From assembly GCA_964012725.1 (NCBI GenBank), contig CAXGTL010000025.1, positions 1 to 14,987 on the forward strand: a stretch of DNA of 14,987 nucleotides. The letters run 5' to 3'. Positions 14,101-14,987 of this stretch are shown here, piece by piece. The notes beneath the pieces are model-generated. The model was not told the DNA's origin and did not search any database. It saw nothing but the letters and a program-made list of their open reading frames with translations. This DNA comes from CAXGTL01 sp964012725. Lineage in GTDB: Archaea > Nanobdellota > Nanobdellia > Woesearchaeales > CAXGTL01. The position numbers and the translations under genes were made by a program. Position 1 is the first letter of the stretch; each line of letters opens with the position of its first letter.

Positions 14101-14860
14101 TAACACCTTTTAAATCATAACTTTTTGGTTTATCTAAATCTCCAAAATAAAAATAACCTTCTTCATCAGTAATTGATTCAACACTATTATCAAGATAAAC
14201 TTTTACATCCACAATTCCATTATCATTTTCATCAAGAACATAACCCATTATATTAAAATTATAATCAGTTTTACATATACTAGGACATTGATTAGAATCT
14301 GAATAAATATAACTAGGTGAATAATCAGAAATAATCTCTCCATTTGTGTCCAGGCCATCATCTGCACAACAAAATGGTTTTGATTCACTTGTTTGAAATC
14401 CAGGTTTACAATAACAAGCAGGTGTTGTTATTAAATTTTTTTGTTCACAACTTGTATATTCACACATTTGATATACTTCACAAACTTCATCACAAGATTT
14501 ACCTGATTCTAAAGGTTTTATTTGTTTATAATCACCAGAACATTGAATATTTTGTTTTTGTTCAGAACTTTTTGCTGGATATGTAGTACAACAACAAACA
14601 TCTTCACAAATATTTACACCATTTGTATCTACAAGCCCATCACAGATTGTCTTGTCCACAAAAGTATTTGGTTGATCAGGTGTTCCTTGCATACCATTAA
14701 TACATGTCCCAGACTCAATAACTCCATCAACACAACCAATTAATTCACCATAACAACAACCAGCTGCACTAACAAAATAAGAACTAAATGCAATAAAAAC
14801 TAATACAATCAAACCTAAAATTAATAACCTTCCCCTTTTTTGGTTTTTCTCCATACTCAC
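5123..14860 (-). CDS. Giant secreted, membrane-anchored surface protein (adhesin-like), 3,245 residues
   Basis: A 9.7-kb uninterrupted gene, about two thirds of the window. Domain order: signal peptide (1-33, cut after SAA); Cys-rich region to about 1071 with a carboxypeptidase-regulatory-like beta domain (about 200-290), MopE-like acidic motifs (301-366) and CGxG...ECD disulfide repeats (371-573); Ig/fibronectin-like domains (about 1072-3015); thrombospondin type 3 repeats (3018-3128); one membrane helix (3140-3162); and an 82-residue basic tail. At least eleven N-glycosylation sequons are spread along it. Topology: N-terminus outside, tail in the cytoplasm. I see no protease or glycosidase motif, so binding or structure is more likely than catalysis. 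Numbering uses the GTG at 14860. The ATG two codons later (14854) is equally good or better, with GTGAG just before it. It heads an apparent operon with four pilin-like genes. Adhesion to host or surfaces is inferred. Confidence 0.92.
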   Translation of the reverse strand: MSMEKNQKRGRLLILGLIVLVFIAFSSYFVSAAGCCYGELIGCVDGVIESGTCINGMQGTPDQPNTFVDKTICDGLVDTNGVNICEDVCCCTTYPAKSSEQKQNIQCSGDYKQIKPLESGKSCDEVCEVYQMCEYTSCEQKNLITTPACYCKPGFQTSESKPFCCADDGLDTNGEIISDYSPSYIYSDSNQCPSICKTDYNFNIMGYVLDENDNGIVDVKVYLDNSVESITDEEGYFYFGDLDKPKSYDLKGVKSGYEQIELSVFAKVVGDTPQNVVGGYNLVNITLKVADIETEIGDAKCADGSDNDNDGYYDKCDADCNTKYNIESMLGLKSESSETSCIDGKDNDCDTYIDCADDDCDGVGDCVTGTCGDDQIQHPEECDGESDSICPNSCQSDCTCELVCGNGFLQSDPESNYYEQCDAVYVNGELDYGYDLPCPGLCVTPSEHDPDNGLVQCQCKPTTETCGNDIIQGKEQCDGNKLGVCDTGCCSKEDPYPCKPCECKDPFICGDGVVDLLEECDAIYDSSGDIENGNDDLCKEYMDEEIDFYGFSKYNGKCNPRNSDDECKCTLTCTPVTESKKQKLVELNANVISHQIPITLKWSFKNYNNVGTNYCNPDYTNVFRCDASSQISETFTYEQRLSTAKSYCGGDNSKWTPIGANINIKTLQDPLTENDYEKVYCYKAKSYYNSNPDLDLISNMVCVPIGQKACFELSKKPMDEFCLLKTGSDGKSKRKIRARCYEPEDDEKSEDGESFINFIKVEKDCDEYQEEPGEEFFCIGPDSNSDTFCKHQAPCYQCTDPFGLFYISRDTSVTDSVSIVQVREGTLNTKSEVCSQLETCYLDYSDSIVDKYDACSNVKSCYDYRSERACAGIDKIIGTSVIGDKCQVGGEGGCEWEESDHLEFGIGVCRPVDTNQQDCDRCNYPFNNFFGKCNDNLCRSYGEDCFYSTGSDNALDWQCIDKKDLGCEDYGNNRNYCINSNEDLDVANHTLDIAYQDISGEYSRVSGSHKTLGLSNDYMELGKCKWIETSDPDDLMTESECIKDSDGNDKDDCSDLNTNNLNSITKQECKKDMEPPTTYFSDIKILKGDADVFFSVTDKISSTEMIETRYSIYPEKGTFVYPSSWANKVEKRIKVDVEDSGYYNLTYFSFDEARNFEEVKTIDHIYIDASPPTVTVIFDYKSYEKEIDNGEAGKEYEWLSNLQINVSAVDGQDLRTKCTTNLFYYDLDNKMDVTDSIGGLTDNLVSNDDEDPSKIYYNDLSDDIYYFTFDCYDKSGNHNSNSNDEIIIRLEGDTFITNIKPDPKPIRLTGNSGSNVVKLSLDTMRPATCRYDSYTENNYYDMKYTFEHVNGDPTRHAIDSPDFGSRDLFYVNYNVLCEFDDDKIYGNNNGDKIVFSIDNKAPVTTTTFDKSWHHLEGNDDVPVELVCNDEEVPNNKKPSNFGCKEIRYCVGVGCNPDDVFKGNVCSGYDLQSCVVSFDNSGITILRYYSIDKGGNKEDIKNLDIKIAKNPPKVDIIILDILTGEEVDRVSRVGSPSYLVKIKSTKDLLTSPNGITYLKFVLNNEEHSLKMPLPIGDRKSWQTILTLSPELRNKFGNAQFLISYIDEHGYQKSTIENGEFFVIDTEPPIKPTLKPFGDKYDQLYSTLRKMGSKYYTNKPVLVLSGFTSITDPLLWVYFYLSSFGEQYGREQIYQELDNENSAVVLTSDTLGTSEDKLKVESVENVNVGEYVNLFDRYDYGNYSKLYRIDGIDSGSKILTLGTKSPKSLRSGFKGFIYKTPILKEWFYSNIAFETGKNYMKLRGQESFFVKSDYTNIYNVFYDSSSPELLTAFYVINNKKYPLIGSTINNPTAKIFVQIKEMKKSSGFDRDKLLFSVDDGINKFSNKEDYNSDFFNIEDDSSVSAGISYKNYNIINLMYNRRIPVAKEIKFELDSDDKSNNNLLYQFSTIYHPSYPSAPKEFLVDEANCYYFTCFRKTEPGEIKVKFDSEVSDFSTHYSEFELQSPTSDHKLFTIITNDLVNKVSATSLGIASALDNDDENIQYITVTNDNSDNFEFNYYNPNNDYNSKSNYNKRVGFEFKNFDALNYYKIFVNDVYIMKTRADGLGILRFKYDLLGTSRYNFKVQPFNEKVYPLTFKARKPDKSLMGMWTYYLVVDSEEPNIVYDNVIEGSSDSFVMIKAEVDNENFDLNGTLVIDSFKINEGDDEAEAVIPKQVSTLWQVSNTEFAREFFIPKEVVDETQIPYAITLVDRAGNIKTVNGVIKIDNKVSDIIITEIILDTKGTGLGDNEKVIERLIENEGLGEINGFNENNKEFFLKDLDDDVIIKGKAEAVSELYLYNLTDKSKIDFLDDDGNFEFGIKLISFPNIFYRNELIFEMKKSSTSGKQPRYKIIVINTDKEPPANPNIVFDNSQQQDIVSEHEGVVSEQNIIIVTEPLIIANIEYNEPVELVNYKIVDEDVEFDKQGDVTDKFVLTAQSSMPNTDINPFVLEINAKDEFGNEQLISSEKQFYVYAGKTKIDLINPRHRVSTKERFTLKIRTTRESKCKYSEESFVKGSSYDFSKGAAFRTVENKPALFHEVPGFTILGDGVLNTLYVLCDDESEEYISEMYSDLRVDKESPKISSINVSKSIINSGDAETDILVQVNEPSICKYGVENKYGEMDWFDDESINNELSYKILHTQTIQVSKEEKQYTYYVQCEDLAGLKTEFKDIDFEVKKQGLEIEILEPQEAISRLYPVFKVKTNQIARCYYKNHNDKKEGLKEMGRSNGALIHEDGTTYPPFEPGKYTYKFTCTATDPISTLTPEQTTKEIIYNFAIDDTPAVLTKMDVVNKQFCPGDDGKYSITINVDAIDPESGILGYNYSLEDYYSRSMAEEKFTSSKQIIISNLNLSKNSAYKAYVIPINKAGMRVKDSINYTSEMSVFTKDTAECINDKNGPTISVEQLSTSSGILVKLACYDDNSCNSDGFNYGVGGDENNCKPENAYNPESGILLTQETYICWFVKDQLGNPTAGGKTIKITDSDKDNVPDEMDKCPDTPLGETVFTEGDNIGCSQSQIEEDDDEDAVADFEDICLDTPKGEEVFKQGDYLGCSEKQKQKLIERGDGDNDGVINKFDECPNTPYGEIVNDLGCSTTGPDPEAPIGFWAWFTGIVLLGGLGTGGFFAYQKYPEMFTGLMGKFKKTPPKRTKVGGPSLSDYKRTKQPVREVSSNYAEQQLALRRRQRLKQKRKSIRNKGRSMLDTFDRKPKK
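5126..5371 (-). other. Basic cytoplasmic tail of the giant protein
   Basis: Residues 3164-3245 follow the membrane helix. In the last 72 residues I count 25 Lys/Arg against 5 Asp/Glu, with a probable basic helix around ALRRRQRLKQKRK. This is much longer than a stop-transfer signal needs. It could bind lipid headgroups, nucleic acid or a cytoplasmic partner. Which one cannot be told from the sequence. Confidence 0.75.
5375..5443 (-). other. C-terminal membrane helix of the giant protein
   Basis: Residues 3140-3162 are hydrophobic and glycine-rich (WFTGIVLLGGLGTGGFFAY), flanked by acidic/proline sequence outside and lysines inside. It is the only strong membrane segment after the signal peptide and anchors the protein with its bulk outside the cell. 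Confidence 0.85.
5477..5809 (-). repeat. Three thrombospondin type 3 calcium-binding repeats
   Basis: Residues 3018-3128 hold three copies of the TSP3 pattern: DSDKDNVPDEMDKCPDTPLGE, DDDEDAVADFEDICLDTPKGE and DGDNDGVINKFDECPNTPYGE (first 20 residues of each unit are diagnostic), each ending in a G-C. Such repeats bind calcium through the aspartates and form a stiff rod. Here they lie directly outside the membrane helix, like a stalk. Confidence 0.85.
6488..7231 (-). repeat. Three consecutive CxY Ig-like domains with paired cysteines
   Basis: Domains with a strand holding C-K/Y-Y and a second strand ending in a Cys, often V-x-C-x-D. Cys pairs are C2544/C2596, C2649/C2697 and C2747/C2791, spaced 52, 48 and 44 residues. 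Two more copies lie earlier (C1218/C1271 and C1329/C1377). The regular spacing suggests one disulfide across each beta sandwich. Confidence 0.6.
10682..11209 (-). repeat. Two CxY/CTT Ig-like domains, earlier copies of the paired-Cys repeat
   Basis: Residues 1218-1271 (TKCTTNLFYY to FDCYDKSGN) and 1329-1377 (ATCRYDSY to NVLCEFDD) follow the same plan as the three later copies near the C-terminus: Cys plus aromatic strand, about 50 residues, then a Cys-containing strand followed by Asp. Confidence 0.5.
13142..13750 (-). repeat. Four CGxG...ECD disulfide repeats (DUF4215 / Myxococcus Cys-rich type)
   Basis: Residues 371-573 contain CGDDQIQHPEECDG (C371), CGNGFLQ...QCDA (C404), CGNDIIQGKEQCDG (C466) and CGDGVVDLLEECDA (C509). 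The spacing CGxx-x-[IV]-x...[EQ]-C-D-[AG] is that of the short extracellular disulfide repeats known from myxobacterial and DPANN surface proteins. The last ends at C573. Confidence 0.75.
13763..13960 (-). repeat. MopE-like acidic Cys motifs
   Basis: Residues 301-366 contain CADGSDNDNDGYYDKCDADC and CIDGKDNDCDTYIDCADDDC, the C-x-DG-x-DND-x-D pattern of putative metal-binding MopE-type repeats. The dense Asp clusters suggest calcium or other divalent metal binding. Confidence 0.65.
13991..14263 (-). other. Carboxypeptidase-regulatory-like beta domain
   Basis: Residues about 200-290: FNIMGYVLDENDNGIVDVKV, then VESITDEEGYFYFGDL and YDLKGVKSGYEQIELSV. The G-x-V-x-D...G-I-x-x-V-x-V and T-D-E-x-G-x-F-x-F words are those of the prealbumin-like carboxypeptidase regulatory fold, common as a spacer or binding module in secreted proteins. 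Confidence 0.75.
14762..14860 (-). other. Signal peptide of the giant protein
   Basis: Residues 1-33: basic start (EKNQKRGR), hydrophobic core (LLILGLIVLVFIAF), and likely signal peptidase I cut after SAA, before GCC. This sends the protein through the Sec route. Confidence 0.85.
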
Positions 14861-14970
14861 ACTCTTTTATATTACACTTTTGTATAATTATTATATCAAT
14901 AATATAATAAATAATATAACATATTATATAATTTCTATATATATAACCCTATATAACTTTATTTTATTTG

Positions 14971-14982
14971 TGTTTATAAACA
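14971..14982 (-). promoter_or_regulatory. Palindromic TATA element upstream of the surface operon
   Basis: TGTTTATAAACA is a perfect 12-bp palindrome containing a TATA box. On the minus strand it is preceded by GGAAA, a BRE-like purine run, so it could drive the operon with transcription starting near 14950 and a leader of about 90 bases. Being symmetric, it could instead serve a gene to the right. Nearer AT-rich words (around 14880-14890) would give a near-leaderless start. Confidence 0.3.
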
Positions 14983-14987
14983 TTTCC

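Noticed and set aside
13369..14743. Plus-strand open frames (13369-13689, 14344-14586, 14522-14743), rich in His, Asn and Tyr
   Set aside because: They are the reverse of Cys/Asp-rich coding sequence on the minus strand, where stop codons are rare on the other strand. No start signals support them.
5123..14860. Possibility that the giant gene is a chimera of several genes joined by misassembly
   Set aside because: The frame is open throughout, begins with a signal peptide, ends with a membrane anchor, and codon use looks uniform. The domain order is sensible for one surface protein.
1..14987. CRISPR arrays, tRNA or rRNA genes, insertion sequences
   Set aside because: No regularly spaced direct repeats, no cloverleaf-like GC-rich segments, no transposase motifs or terminal inverted repeats were seen on reading both strands.

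Overview
The window is strongly AT-rich and looks like a chromosome fragment of an archaeon, most likely a small-genome DPANN lineage of the Woesearchaeota/Pacearchaeota kind. The signs are TATA-box promoters placed about 28 bp ahead of start codons, a TrmB-family regulator, U-rich rather than hairpin terminators, GGTG-type ribosome binding sites, and membrane proteins whose N-termini (such as KKGQVESQFNWIF) resemble those I remember from DPANN hypothetical proteins. No taxonomic marker gene is present, so the lineage is an inference. The genetic code is standard.

Layout. Positions 1-46 probably hold the start of a leftward gene that runs off the edge. Positions 47-209 are an AT-rich spacer holding the probable U-rich terminator of pta and a TATA box for the edge gene. 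Next comes a leftward phosphate acetyltransferase gene (pta, 210-1187), a 225-bp divergent promoter region, and a rightward TrmB-family regulator (1413-2228). A 41-bp convergent junction with a T-rich terminator follows. From 14860 down to 2270 the minus strand is a single apparent operon of five genes. The first encodes a 3,245-residue secreted surface protein. It is followed by four membrane proteins of 186, 384, 165 and 173 residues, each with one N-terminal membrane segment preceded by a basic, pilin-like leader. The last 127 bp are AT-rich upstream sequence with a palindromic TATA element.

The giant protein has a signal peptide, a Cys-rich first third (about 88 cysteines) with a carboxypeptidase-regulatory-like domain, MopE-like acidic repeats and four CGxG...ECD disulfide repeats, then about 1,900 residues of Ig-like beta domains, three calcium-binding thrombospondin type 3 repeats, one membrane helix and a strongly basic cytoplasmic tail. 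It looks like a membrane-anchored adhesin or cell-surface stalk.

The most interesting feature is the operon as a whole. A very large adhesin-like protein followed by four pilin-like proteins recalls, in layout only, the bacterial minor-pilin/PilY1 operons. A reasonable hypothesis is an undescribed archaeal surface attachment apparatus. The pta and trmB pair is a separate metabolic/regulatory unit. TrmB could control pta, itself, or both through the shared intergenic region.
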